From Dryas octopetala (taxonomy: Eukaryota; Streptophyta; Magnoliopsida; Rosales; Rosaceae): 64,000 nt of DNA. The first letter of the stretch is position 1. Each line of letters begins with the position of its first letter. The stretch spans positions 12,999,738-13,063,737 of the forward strand of contig OY992833.1 in NCBI GenBank assembly GCA_963921425.1, in the 5' to 3' direction. Made by a program: the position numbers and the translations under genes. Below are positions 33,433-42,697 of this stretch, one piece after another. Below the pieces are notes generated by a model that saw only the letters and a list, made by a program, of their open reading frames with translations, searched no databases and had not been told where the DNA came from.

Positions 33433-33735
33433 TGACAAAGATAGCTGCATATCTGGTTAAACAACTTGATAAAAAGAACACTGTCCTAAATGCCTCAACC
33501 TTCAACAGTCCAAGTCTTAAAAATAAGGTTTGTGATTCAGGTATTTTGTCTGATTCATGTGTCGGACATTTGCCCATGTGGGAAAGAAAATTAGAAAAAT
33601 TGTTAAGCAGGGAGATGGAAGGTAGGCACCTCATGCCTCAAGGTCTTTGATAGGAATTATAGGATAATACAAAAAGTCAGACAGTGTCAAACTTATTAGA
33701 CCAGATCGTATAAATCAGTCTGCCCACAATTCAGA
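33433..33735. repeat. Dispersed duplication, copy A (downstream of the RLP gene)
   Basis: About 300 bp closely similar to 41583-41895: shared blocks include ctgtcctaaatgcctcaacc, ttttgtctgattcatgt, agcagggagatggaagg and caaggtctttgatagga. Copy B has about 25 extra bases after gcctcaaccttc. The short frames in it are not recognisable. It abuts the 3' side of the receptor-like protein gene. Confidence 0.85.
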
Positions 33736-33946
33736 ATAGATAACATGATATTGGCCTATACAAACCTAACAGAAAAGATAAAATCAAACACAGGAATAAA
33801 AAACTAAAAAAATGAAAACATGAAAAAATAAGCCCTCACAGACCACAGACCAGAGTCCACACCAGAACAACATGAATTGGCCTTGAAGAACAAAATCTTC
33901 CCTATCTGCTAGACACATGAAGCAGCATAAACATGGAACAAAAGGA

Positions 33947-36742
33947 CTATGTTCTGTGGCTCTTGGTTGCCTTCTTCTGGTAAAATGTCTTTACAAACCA
34001 TTCATGTTTCCTTCTTGTGAACATGTTCCCAGTAACAACTCCAACAACCAGCCCACTGACAACTCCTGGGAGAACCACATACCATTCTAATACAATTTGA
34101 AACCCAGATCCTTCATCTTCTTCATCGATTGAAGGTGGTGTCGGCGTTGAGCTCTCAAAATCTTCACATTTCTTTGACAAAGGCTTCCCACACAAACCTG
34201 CGTTTCCTTGGTACGAATCTTCTTCAAATGTATCAAATTGTTGGCCATGTGGGATAGTCCCCCAAAGATGGTTATAGGATGCATTAAAATAGGCAAGGAA
34301 ATTGAGTTGCGTTAAAGTATTGGGAATTTTTCCTGAGAGCTTGTTTTGGGAGAGATCCAACGATTCAAGAGCAGTTAAGTTCCCTAAAGATGAGGGGATG
34401 GGACCAGTGAGAGTGTTGTTGGAAAGGTTCAGCAAACGAAGGCCTCTTAGAATCCCAATGATACCTTCTGGAATCTCTCCTTCAAATCTATTACTTGAAA
34501 GATCTATAAATTTGAGATGATAAGGGGTCTTCAAATACTTCAACTCAGCACCTTTGCTAGAAATTGTCATCGAGTAATCAATATCGTTGACTACGTATAA
34601 GCTGAACCCGAAATATGTCTGATCGTCCTCACCAACTGATTTCATGCAATCCCAGTTCTCTAAGTACTTAGACGGCAACACACCTGAAAAACCATTGCTG
34701 GATAAATCAATGATGCACAACTTCGGGAACTCATAGTTAGTTGCAGGCTTCCCAATAATGCCATGAAATCCATTAAACTGCAAAAGGAGAATCCTTAATA
34801 GTGGAAGTGCCCCTAACCAAGATGGGAAAACGTCACTGATCTCATTGTTTTCGAAATTAAGAAACTCTAACCGAGTGCAATTGGCCAGTGATCTTGGTAG
34901 CTTTCCCTGAAACTGATTATAACTCAAATCAATCATTGCTAAAGAAGCATATCTTGGACACATGTGAGGAATCTGGCCGTGAAAAGAATTGTTCCTCAGT
35001 TTCAATATCTTAAGAGCACTAAAGTTCCCAAAACATGGTGGAAGCATGCCACTCAGCTTGTTGTAGGACAAGTCAAGCAGAGCTAGGGAATCCAAGTTGC
35101 AGAATGAAGGTGGAATCTCTCCATTATAATGATTGTTTGGAACAGAGTAAACTGTGACTGATGACGGAGGAACTGGCAGTGATCCTTGTAACCTGTTAAA
35201 CCCGAGGTCTAAAGTGAATAGATTCAGCCATGGAAGAGTGCCTGGACTTTGTTCAAATCCCGTTAAAAAATTGTGAGTAATGTTGAGATATCTCAAACTT
35301 TTTCCAGTTGCGTTCCACATCCATTTTGGTATTTGGCCATGAATTTGGTTGTGTGATAGGCCTAGCTCCTGCAAGTTGTATTGATTATTTAAAAATTCTG
35401 GAAACTCTCCTAAGTTGCATGAACCCAACGTCAGAACTTCAAACTGTGGAGCAATAGCACTGAAACCGGCTTCGATATGCAGAGAGAACTTATTGGACGA
35501 TAGCCGAAGCTCCCTTAACCTTTTGAGCTTGGAAAACTCATCAAACTCAATTACCCCACTCAAGTTATTAGAAGAAAGGTCAAGGTGTTCAAGATTTTGA
35601 AGGAGGAAGAATGAGGAAGGAACCGGTCCTTGCAAACTGTTAAACTGGAGGTATAGAGAAGTTAATTGGGTCAACTTCATAAGCCATGATGGGATCTGAC
35701 CGGTTAAGTAGTTATACGCAACACCCAAGTGTTTGAGTTTGGTTAGCTTTCCAACCCAAGACCATGAATCAAAAACTTGGACACTAAAATTACAGCGGGA
35801 GATATCCAACAATTCTAAAGAATGAAGGTCTCCGATTGAAGCAGGTAAGCGACCAAAGAAATTCGTCCACGAAATATCTAATTCCTTCAAGGGACTGCTG
35901 CCATTGAGATCCTCAGGAAAATAACCAGTTAAATGTGGGTTATATTTCAAATCAAGAACCTCAAGGTTTGGTAGATGGAAAATGCCTACTGGGAATTCCC
36001 CAAACAACCAACAGTTTTCAAGACGAAGAGATACAAGAGAAGATGCATTGGCCAAGATATCAGGCACTGTGTAGTTGAGTTCTACCTGACTGAGATGAAG
36101 TTGTTTTATGTTGGTTAAATTTTGAACTAGGCTTCTAAAGTCGGCTTTGTTCAGTTCCAAAAGATTAGTAGAAGTAAGAGAATCGTAATTGAAAGACAGA
36201 TCAAGGGTAGACAACTTGGATAGCTTTGAAATTTGTGATGGGACTTGGCCAGAAAATGAGGACTTCGAAAGATTAAGATATGTTAGACTGGTAAGATCAA
36301 GGCCTAACCTTGATGGTATTTGAGAAAGATTGAAGTTGTTATCTGAGAGGTCAAGTCTCTGCAAGTGAACAAGTTGGAAGAGGGTGCTGTTGGAGTTGAT
36401 TGAACCATAAAGACAGCTGCTGCTGAGGTCAAGTCCAACAACATGGCCTGAGTCTTCATCGCAGTCAACGCCATCCCACGAGCAGCAATCGCTCCTCTTT
36501 CCTTGTTCTTGTGAGCTCCAAGATGCAACCTTTGGAGAAGCAAAAGAATTACTAGAAGCAGACTTGTCTATAATCAAGCTTTGCTTGAATTGCAACAAGG
36601 CAGAGCGGTCATCGGCATGGCAATATATATTACTCTGCACAAATGAAAAACTGTGGGTAGGATTGAGTAGCAGCAAAATAAAATAATGCACACAAAAATA
36701 GTTACTCCATGACCAGGAGCACCCCATTCCCATGAATCCCAT
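33947..36742 (-). CDS. Receptor-like protein with extracellular leucine-rich repeats (RLP, Cf-like)
   Basis: A single uninterrupted exon of 931 residues from the ATG at 36740-36742; a longer frame to 36781 would start at GTG and is rejected. Order: N-terminal hydrophobic signal (FCVHYFILLLLNPTHSFSF); LRR N-cap (CHADDRSALLQFKQSL, then the paired Cys in CCSWDGVDC); a long LRR array (LxxLxLSxNxFxGxIP); a non-LRR island (KYLENWDCMKSV to SMTISSKGAELKYL); and four further LRRs. The C-cap is GLCGKPLSKKC, with an acidic stretch (DEEDEGSG), a transmembrane helix (VVLPGVVSGLVVGVVTG) and a short basic tail without kinase. Such plasma-membrane proteins pair with SOBIR1/BAK1-type kinases in immunity or development. 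It is full length with no stop; the ligand is unknown. Flanking duplicated sequence suggests a former tandem copy. Confidence 0.93.
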   Translation of the reverse strand: MGFMGMGCSWSWSNYFCVHYFILLLLNPTHSFSFVQSNIYCHADDRSALLQFKQSLIIDKSASSNSFASPKVASWSSQEQGKRSDCCSWDGVDCDEDSGHVVGLDLSSSCLYGSINSNSTLFQLVHLQRLDLSDNNFNLSQIPSRLGLDLTSLTYLNLSKSSFSGQVPSQISKLSKLSTLDLSFNYDSLTSTNLLELNKADFRSLVQNLTNIKQLHLSQVELNYTVPDILANASSLVSLRLENCWLFGEFPVGIFHLPNLEVLDLKYNPHLTGYFPEDLNGSSPLKELDISWTNFFGRLPASIGDLHSLELLDISRCNFSVQVFDSWSWVGKLTKLKHLGVAYNYLTGQIPSWLMKLTQLTSLYLQFNSLQGPVPSSFFLLQNLEHLDLSSNNLSGVIEFDEFSKLKRLRELRLSSNKFSLHIEAGFSAIAPQFEVLTLGSCNLGEFPEFLNNQYNLQELGLSHNQIHGQIPKWMWNATGKSLRYLNITHNFLTGFEQSPGTLPWLNLFTLDLGFNRLQGSLPVPPSSVTVYSVPNNHYNGEIPPSFCNLDSLALLDLSYNKLSGMLPPCFGNFSALKILKLRNNSFHGQIPHMCPRYASLAMIDLSYNQFQGKLPRSLANCTRLEFLNFENNEISDVFPSWLGALPLLRILLLQFNGFHGIIGKPATNYEFPKLCIIDLSSNGFSGVLPSKYLENWDCMKSVGEDDQTYFGFSLYVVNDIDYSMTISSKGAELKYLKTPYHLKFIDLSSNRFEGEIPEGIIGILRGLRLLNLSNNTLTGPIPSSLGNLTALESLDLSQNKLSGKIPNTLTQLNFLAYFNASYNHLWGTIPHGQQFDTFEEDSYQGNAGLCGKPLSKKCEDFESSTPTPPSIDEEDEGSGFQIVLEWYVVLPGVVSGLVVGVVTGNMFTRRKHEWFVKTFYQKKATKSHRT

Positions 36743-36781
36743 GTTTATGGGTCTTACATAAACTCCTTTTATGGACAACAC

Positions 36782-37041
36782 TTATGCACATACATTTGCT
36801 TCTTTCAATATAAATTATATTTTAAAAAAAAAACAGAGGAGCTTCCAGCTGCGTTTTGGTTACATGAATGAATGGCATTGACATTGACTTTGACTTAGTA
36901 ATATGAATGCACTAGTGGTCCAAAAAAAAAAAAAAGTAATATGAATGCACTGATTGAGGAAGACCAAATGACTTTTTTTATTATTATTATATTTGAACCA
37001 CTAGATTAAATAGTTATTTAATAGACACATGATTATGGCAT
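36782..37041. other. RLP upstream spacer
   Basis: AT-rich, under 300 bp, containing a short direct repeat (aatatgaatgcact at about 36900 and 36940). Presumed promoter side of the RLP gene. Confidence 0.4.
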
Positions 37042-37453
37042 GTCATATACAGTGCCGTCTCAAACTTTTAGGAGGTCCTGTGGCAATTAAGAGAGAGGCT
37101 GCTATTTGCAAACCTTTTTTTTTCTTTTTGCACACCCTTTCTGAAAGAAAAAAAAAATAAAAACTCAAGGAAAAAGACCATTTTGGCCCTCCCCTCACCC
37201 ACACACCTCATCCCCATCTTCCCCCCGTACACACCTCATTCCCCATCCTCATCTCCATCTCTTCTTTTTTTTTCTTCACCGTCGAAGCCCACCCCCACCC
37301 TTTCTCTTCTTCTTCTTCTTCCCCCCACCCCAACCACCTTCCCCCTAGCCCTCCCCTCCTCTCCTCTCCGACTCCTCTCTCCTTGCTACCTCCCAATCCC
37401 TCATCCCCCTCCTCCCCGCATGCACCAGCCACCACCTGCAGACAGCCACCACC

Positions 37454-37457
<4 letters not shown>

Positions 37458-37497
<40 letters not shown>
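37458..37497. repeat. (CT)n microsatellite
   Basis: About 19 ct units within the left arm of the foldback element. Confidence 0.95.
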
Positions 37498-37500
<3 letters not shown>

Positions 37501-37566
37501 CTCCTTCTCTCTCTCCTCTCACCCAAGCAGACAGCCAAAGGTCAAAAATATAAAAAAAAAAAAAAA

Positions 37567-37710
37567 AATTGCAGCGGGTTCAGCGGACCAGTGCCGAACC
37601 CGGTGGTTTCGTTCGACAGGTACCTGCCAAATAGAATAGGATTGTTCGGTGGGTACCTACCGAACGAAACCACCGGGTTCGGCACTCGTCCGTCGAACCC
37701 GCTGCAATTT
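37567..37710. repeat. Strong GC-rich hairpin
   Basis: Arms of about 63 bp (37567-37629 and 37648-37710) pair at roughly 56 positions around an 18-base AT-rich loop. Shared blocks are aaattgcagcgggttc and gtgccgaacccggtggtttc. Its base composition is unlike the surroundings. Confidence 0.9.
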
Positions 37711-38022
37711 TTTTTTTTTAAAGTTTTCTTCTCTTCGGCGATGGTGAGCTAGCTGGAGGAGCAGTTGTGGAGTGGGTAGAAGAGAGGGGGTGGGTCGGGT
37801 TAGGGTGGGGGTGGGGAGGGAGGGAGGTGGTCGGGGTAGGGGGAAGAAAAAGAAGAGAGAGTAGGGGTGGGGAAACAGAGAGAGAAAGAGAGAGAGGAGA
37901 GAAGGGCAAGGAGGGGGTGAGGTGGTCGCCGGTGGTGGTAGGCTGCTTGGCATTGTCGGGGATGGGTGTGTGCCGGAGAGAGGAGAGGTGGGGAGGGAGG
38001 TGGTCGGGGATGGGTGTGTGCC

Positions 38023-38053
<31 letters not shown>

Positions 38054-38119
38054 TTTTTTCTGTTTAGGAAGGGTGTGCAAAAAGAAAAATGGATGGGGTA
38101 TAAGGTATTTTCCCTTGAG

Positions 38120-38150
<31 letters not shown>

Positions 38151-39014
38151 AAGTTTGTGCAAAAAGAAAAAAAAAAGTGTGCAAATAGTAGCCATCTTAA
38201 GAAATTAGGCCCTTTCTTACATATTGTATAAAAAAAAAATGGTCAAGCCATTCTATATTAACTGAACAAGAACATCAATTAATTGCTTATAAACAATTTG
38301 TCTACAAAATAAGAACATCATTACACTGTCATAATCAAAATCATTGTTCTTCTTGCCTGTCTAGAACATCAAGTTTCATCTAAACATTGTTCTTCTTGCC
38401 TTTCTAGAAGCAAAATCATTCATTACACTGTCATAATCAATTTTCCAACCGTAGCATTTTGTTGTATGATTTCATCTTTCTCACTTTTCAACTGCAATTA
38501 AGATGATAAAATAGTGATTATTTAATTTATTTTGCACTACTCCAAAATAAATAAACCCAAACTAAAATCAAAAGAATGAAAAGATTCATAAGTTAGTAGT
38601 GAAAATAAATACGTGCAACTGATTTGGAGGTTTTAAATTTTGATCTTCAAGAGTTCAAGGCAATTAGAACTTTAGTAGAAACACAGAAGAATTAGTCCAG
38701 AGGGGATGGCACCCAGCTAAGGACCAACAGATAGAGACGTGAAAGAAAACCCACGGTCTGATTCGTCTGAATCTGAAAATCTGTCTCATGGTTGTGGATA
38801 TTATGAATTATCCATACAAAAACAAAATTGAATATGGGCATCACTGCATCAGATTCAGGGCATGGGTTGGGCTTTTGGCTTAATTAGAATTAAAAAAAAA
38901 AAAATTAAAAAAGAGGAGTACATGTATGGGCCTGATAATTTGGGGCCCTCCCAATTTGGGGGCCCTGTGCGATCGTACATGTCCACCCCCCTAATAGCCG
39001 GCCCTGGTCATATA

Positions 39015-39638
39015 TTATCCTTAAAATTGTATTTGTTAGTTTCTTATTTTGTTTAAATTGACTTAATTAGTTTATTTATTATTCTATAATATACATGTCA
39101 ATTTATTGTTTTGAAAAAAAAAAAAAATTAAATATTTATCGCTGGGTGCAACGTCCAGCACTCCAGCGTCCAGCCAAAACATTTGCTTTCAAATTTAGGG
39201 ATGCAAGACGGGCCCCAGTTCATATTTTTTATTCTTTAATATTATTGGTGTTTCATTAATATTAATTTTTTTTTGTCAGATTTCATTAGCATTATTGAAG
39301 CTTAAGTGGATTGTGATTTTCTCTGTTTACTAGTGGTGGCGTGGTGCAATAAGACTTGGGCCTAAAGGTTTGTGAAGCCGTATTACTTGCACAAGGAGAG
39401 CTCTGACTTGCATAATAAGTATGTTGAAACTATAAATAGAGGGGAGATGAGCACACGTTGGGGGCACGATTTAGAGAGGAGAAATACAACTATACAAGGG
39501 GTTGTTGTGACATACTCTTGAGGCCTTCGGAGTTCTTTACTTCTTTTACAGCAAATGTCCATAGTAATAGTCATGGTTTTCATTATTATGGGATTCTAAA
39601 CTCTTGGCTAATCAGACAAAAAAAAAAAAACTCTTGGC
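39015..39638. other. Spacer
   Basis: AT-rich between two transposons. No gene supported. Confidence 0.4.
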
Positions 39639-39905
39639 TAAGAGCATCTCCAATAGCTTAGTTAAATATCAATCTTTAGCTATTTAGCTAGATTTTTGAA
39701 AAAAAGTCACTCCCAACAACTTTTCTATCCATTTTTTCTATTTTTATTTTTACTTTTTGGTTGCTTAAATCTAGCTTAAAGGAGAGAGAAAATATTAGCT
39801 AAACCTTCATTTTACATTAAAAAATGACATTGCTTTGACTTTTGGACTTTATTGCCACTACCAACTTTTTTTTTAGGTATTTGTGACTTTTTTATATTTT
39901 AAAAA

Positions 39906-40859
39906 GAGTAATTCTATTTAATATACCATTTTAATATTTCATCAACTATTTTGACCAGCTCAAAATATAACTTTTATGACCATTTTGCATTTGAAATATC
40001 AAAAATACCCTCTATATAAAACCTCTTTTTTTACTGTAGTTTTTTTTTTTCTTTTTCTTCCCTAGCCACCCACTGCCTCTCCCTCCCTCCTTTCCTCCCT
40101 AGCAGATGCAGCAGCAAACCCAACAAAATTCAATGAAAAAAAAAAAACCCACGTCGCCCGGCAAAACCCAACAATACCCTATAAATGAGTTTTTCTTTAA
40201 AAAACCCAGATCTGGTTGAATTTTTTGTCGCCACATGGTCGAATTTGTGGTCGCCACATGGCTATATCACATTCTACTAACCAGATCTGGTTATAGCACA
40301 TTCCACAATATGGCGACCATAAATTCAACCATGTGGCGACCAAAAATTCAACCAGATCTGGGTTTCCAAATATATATATATATATATATTTTTTTTTTCA
40401 GATTTAGGTTGGAAGAGAAGATGATGGGTCGTTGGCCGGTGCCCACCACCATCCTCCACCTCCCTCACTGACATCTCATTTTTGTCTCTCTTTCTCTGTC
40501 TCTCTGTCTCTTTCTCCCCTTCCCTCTCAACCCATTTAGAGAAAAACCCAAATCTGGGTTTTCAAATTTTGTTTTTATTTTTTTTAGATTTGGTTTTAGA
40601 GAGAAAGAAAAAGAGATAGGAAGAGGAGATGATGGGAGTTGGCCGGTGATGAAAGTCGCTCTCCATGGTTGTTGCAGCCTGCAGGAAGAAGATGGAGGAA
40701 ATGGCTACTACAATAACTCGAGTTGCCATAGTTGATGGGTTTATTGTTGCAAAAGGGTATTTTGGTCTGAAAAAAAAAAGGGTCATAAAAGTTATATTTT
40801 GGGCTTGGGGGTCAAAATAGTTGATGGGGTATATTAGGGTATATTAAATAAAATTACTC
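39906..40859. mobile_element. Mutator-like MITE nested in the Tourist-like MITE
   Basis: Long inverted ends (gagtaattctatttaatata on the left; similarity runs about 90 bp through catcaactattttgacc and aaaatataacttttatgacc). Identical 9-bp flanks ttttaaaaa lie at 39897-39905 and 40860-40868. The interior holds repeated ccagatctgg motifs, a short (TA)n at about 40372-40391 and no gene. Confidence 0.85.
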
Positions 40860-40903
40860 TTTTAAAAATGGTTGGCTAAAATAATTTTTCAACTTTTAGA
40901 ACA

Positions 40904-41272
40904 ACAGACTCATTCAGGTGCAAATGTTTGCACGTTCGCATATGGCGCTGAGCGCTCGGTAATGTATAATTTTTGTGTACCGAGTGCTTGGACCTGTCCA
41001 AAATCCAAGAGTTAAACTCTAACATAAAGCCTCCACAAATGTCATTCAATACCCTAAAAGTGTATGAATCCAAAATTTCAGAGTTAAAGCTTAACATAAA
41101 ACCTCCACAAAAGTCATTCTATACCTTAAAAGGGTATGAGGTGAATCTGTCATCCTATAGCCTCAAAAACAGGTAGAGTAAGTAGCGTTAGCAAGAAGAG
41201 ATCGTCTATTTTAAAAAAGACTTCACTGAGCGCTCGGTAGTGGGTGCGAACGTTCGCACCTGAACGGCTTCG
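40904..41272. mobile_element. Second Mutator-like MITE nested in the Tourist-like MITE
   Basis: Inverted ends share ttcaggtgc, then gttcgca, then tgagcgctcggta. Identical 9-bp flanks tttagaaca lie at 40895-40903 and 41273-41281. It contains a direct internal duplication (cataaagcctccacaaatgt and cataaaacctccacaaaagt). Confidence 0.85.
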
Positions 41273-41322
41273 TTTAGAACAATATAGCTAAAGTTTGGCT
41301 ATCGTTGTTGGAGTTGCTCTAA

Positions 41323-41582
41323 GGCTAAGATTAAGGCCCAATTTTTGAGTAGTTTCATGTTTGATTTATTTGTTTTATAGAATTTATCGTTTGTATACAA
41401 TTAGTTCTTTGATTTTTGATGAATTATGAATATATTTAAAATTGATACATTTCTCCAATTTAAACCCCATCAACTATGGGATTAAATTTCAAATATTGTA
41501 GGATTCAAAACCCACAATTTATGGGAGTTGTATGATTTATATAATGATAGGGGTAATTTTGGAATGAAAAAAATGCAATGCT
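41323..41582. other. Spacer
   Basis: AT-rich; no feature seen. Confidence 0.4.
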
Positions 41583-41895
41583 GCAAATCTGGTGGCTAAA
41601 CAACTTGACAAAACTAACACTGTCCTAAATGCCTCAACCTTCTGCAATAATTGGGATTTTGATGAAGCAGTCCAAGTCTTAAAAATAAGGTTCGTGATTC
41701 AGGTATTTTGTCTGATTCATGTATTGGCCATTGCCCATGTGGAAAAGAAAAATTGGAAAAATTGTCAAGCAGGGAGATGGAAGGTAGACACCTCATGCTT
41801 CAAGGTCTTTGATAGGAATCATAGGATACTACAAAAAGTCGAACAGTGTCAAACTTATTAGACCAGACCATATAAATCAGTCTGCCCAAAATTCT
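41583..41895. repeat. Dispersed duplication, copy B
   Basis: Partner of 33433-33735, same orientation. It keeps about 25 bases (gcaataattgggattttgatg...) missing from copy A. No RLP gene lies next to it, so a tandem copy may have been lost. Confidence 0.85.
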
Positions 41896-42016
41896 GCGCG
41901 ATTTGCCTAGCACAAACCCAGTTTCTGTGTACCCGCTGCACTCCTCTACTCTTGAGGCTTAATTGGCAGCCCCACATCACTCTCCAACCTTGGCGACAAC
42001 TTGCACACCACTTTTT

Positions 42017-42319
42017 GAGCTAATTACAAAAATGGTTCACTTATTATTCACTAAATCTTGTTTTAGTTTACAAATTTTTTTAAGTGTTATATTGGTCAAC
42101 AAATTATCTGATGTATTCTATTTGGTCCAAAATAGACAATTTTATCTCTCAAAGTCAACTCATTGGTACAAAACTGAGGGACAAATTATCCGATTTTGTT
42201 CAATTTAAATCAAAATGTAACACATCAGATAATTTGTGGATCAATATAACAGTTAAAAAAATTTGTGGGCCAAAATAAAATTTAGTGAATAATAAATAGA
42301 CCATTTCTGTAATTACCGC
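42017..42319. mobile_element. Small palindromic Mutator-like MITE
   Basis: A 303-bp near-perfect foldback: the left half (taattacaaaaatggttcac, tattattcactaaat) is repeated inverted in the right half. Identical 9-bp flanks ccacttttt lie at 42008-42016 and 42320-42328. Confidence 0.85.
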
Positions 42320-42697
42320 CCACTTTTTTTATTTAATTACTCACCAAAGCCTTTGCTTGCTTCAAACCCGATCAAGAAGGTACTCCAGCTTCCCTTTCTC
42401 ACTCATTTTCCTTTCCGATCGCCTTGCCATGGCCATTGTCGATCTATGGCTCAAATAGTTAAAAGACCCAAAAAAAAATAAAAAATAGAAAAGCATTAAT
42501 GTAATTTGGTTTTTTTTTTTTTTTTGGTCGATAGTGTAATTTGGTTCATTCGTATATTTTTAACAGGTTTTGTAGAATTGGAAAATTTCAAAGAACAAAC
42601 GAGACTGCCGAAGATGGTTCATACAATACAATAGACAGAAAACCAAAAAAAAAAAAGTATCTCAGGGTCTCTCTATGATTCAGACAACGCAAAAGAA

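Larger units (their letters stand above)
37093..38196. mobile_element. Foldback element inside the hAT element
   Basis: The whole 1.1-kb segment is an imperfect inverted repeat centred near 37640. The outer ends match as ggct.ctatttgca, then ctttttgcaca, then aactcaagg. The left half is CT-rich, the right half GA-rich, and the centre is a strong hairpin. Flanks share ttaaga (37087-37092 and 38197-38202), a probable 5-6 bp target duplication. Long pyrimidine/purine ORFs here are artefacts. Confidence 0.7.
37050..39006. mobile_element. Non-autonomous hAT element
   Basis: The ends are inverted (cagtgccgtct on the left, agccggccctg on the right) and flanked by identical 8-bp duplications gtcatata (37042-37049 and 39007-39014), the hAT signature. 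Subterminal text includes ggaggtcctgtgg and ggccctgtgcgatcg, common in plant hAT ends. No transposase. More than half of its length is the foldback insertion at 37093-38196. Confidence 0.85.
39642..41319. mobile_element. Tourist/PIF-like MITE broken by two Mutator-like insertions
   Basis: The left end gagcatctccaatagctta is inverted at the right end (gttggagttgctc), with ctttagct inverted further in. The flanks are taa on both sides (39639-39641 and 41320-41322), the 3-bp duplication usual for PIF/Harbinger MITEs. Without the two nested elements it is about 340 bp. Confidence 0.75.

Noticed and set aside
36743..36781. Longer RLP start.
   Set aside because: The first codon is GTG; the ATG at 36740-36742 directly precedes the signal peptide.
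37183..38231. Several 100-190 aa ORFs in the foldback element.
   Set aside because: Low-complexity Pro/Ser/Leu or Gly/Arg/Glu text overlapping on both strands within an inverted repeat.
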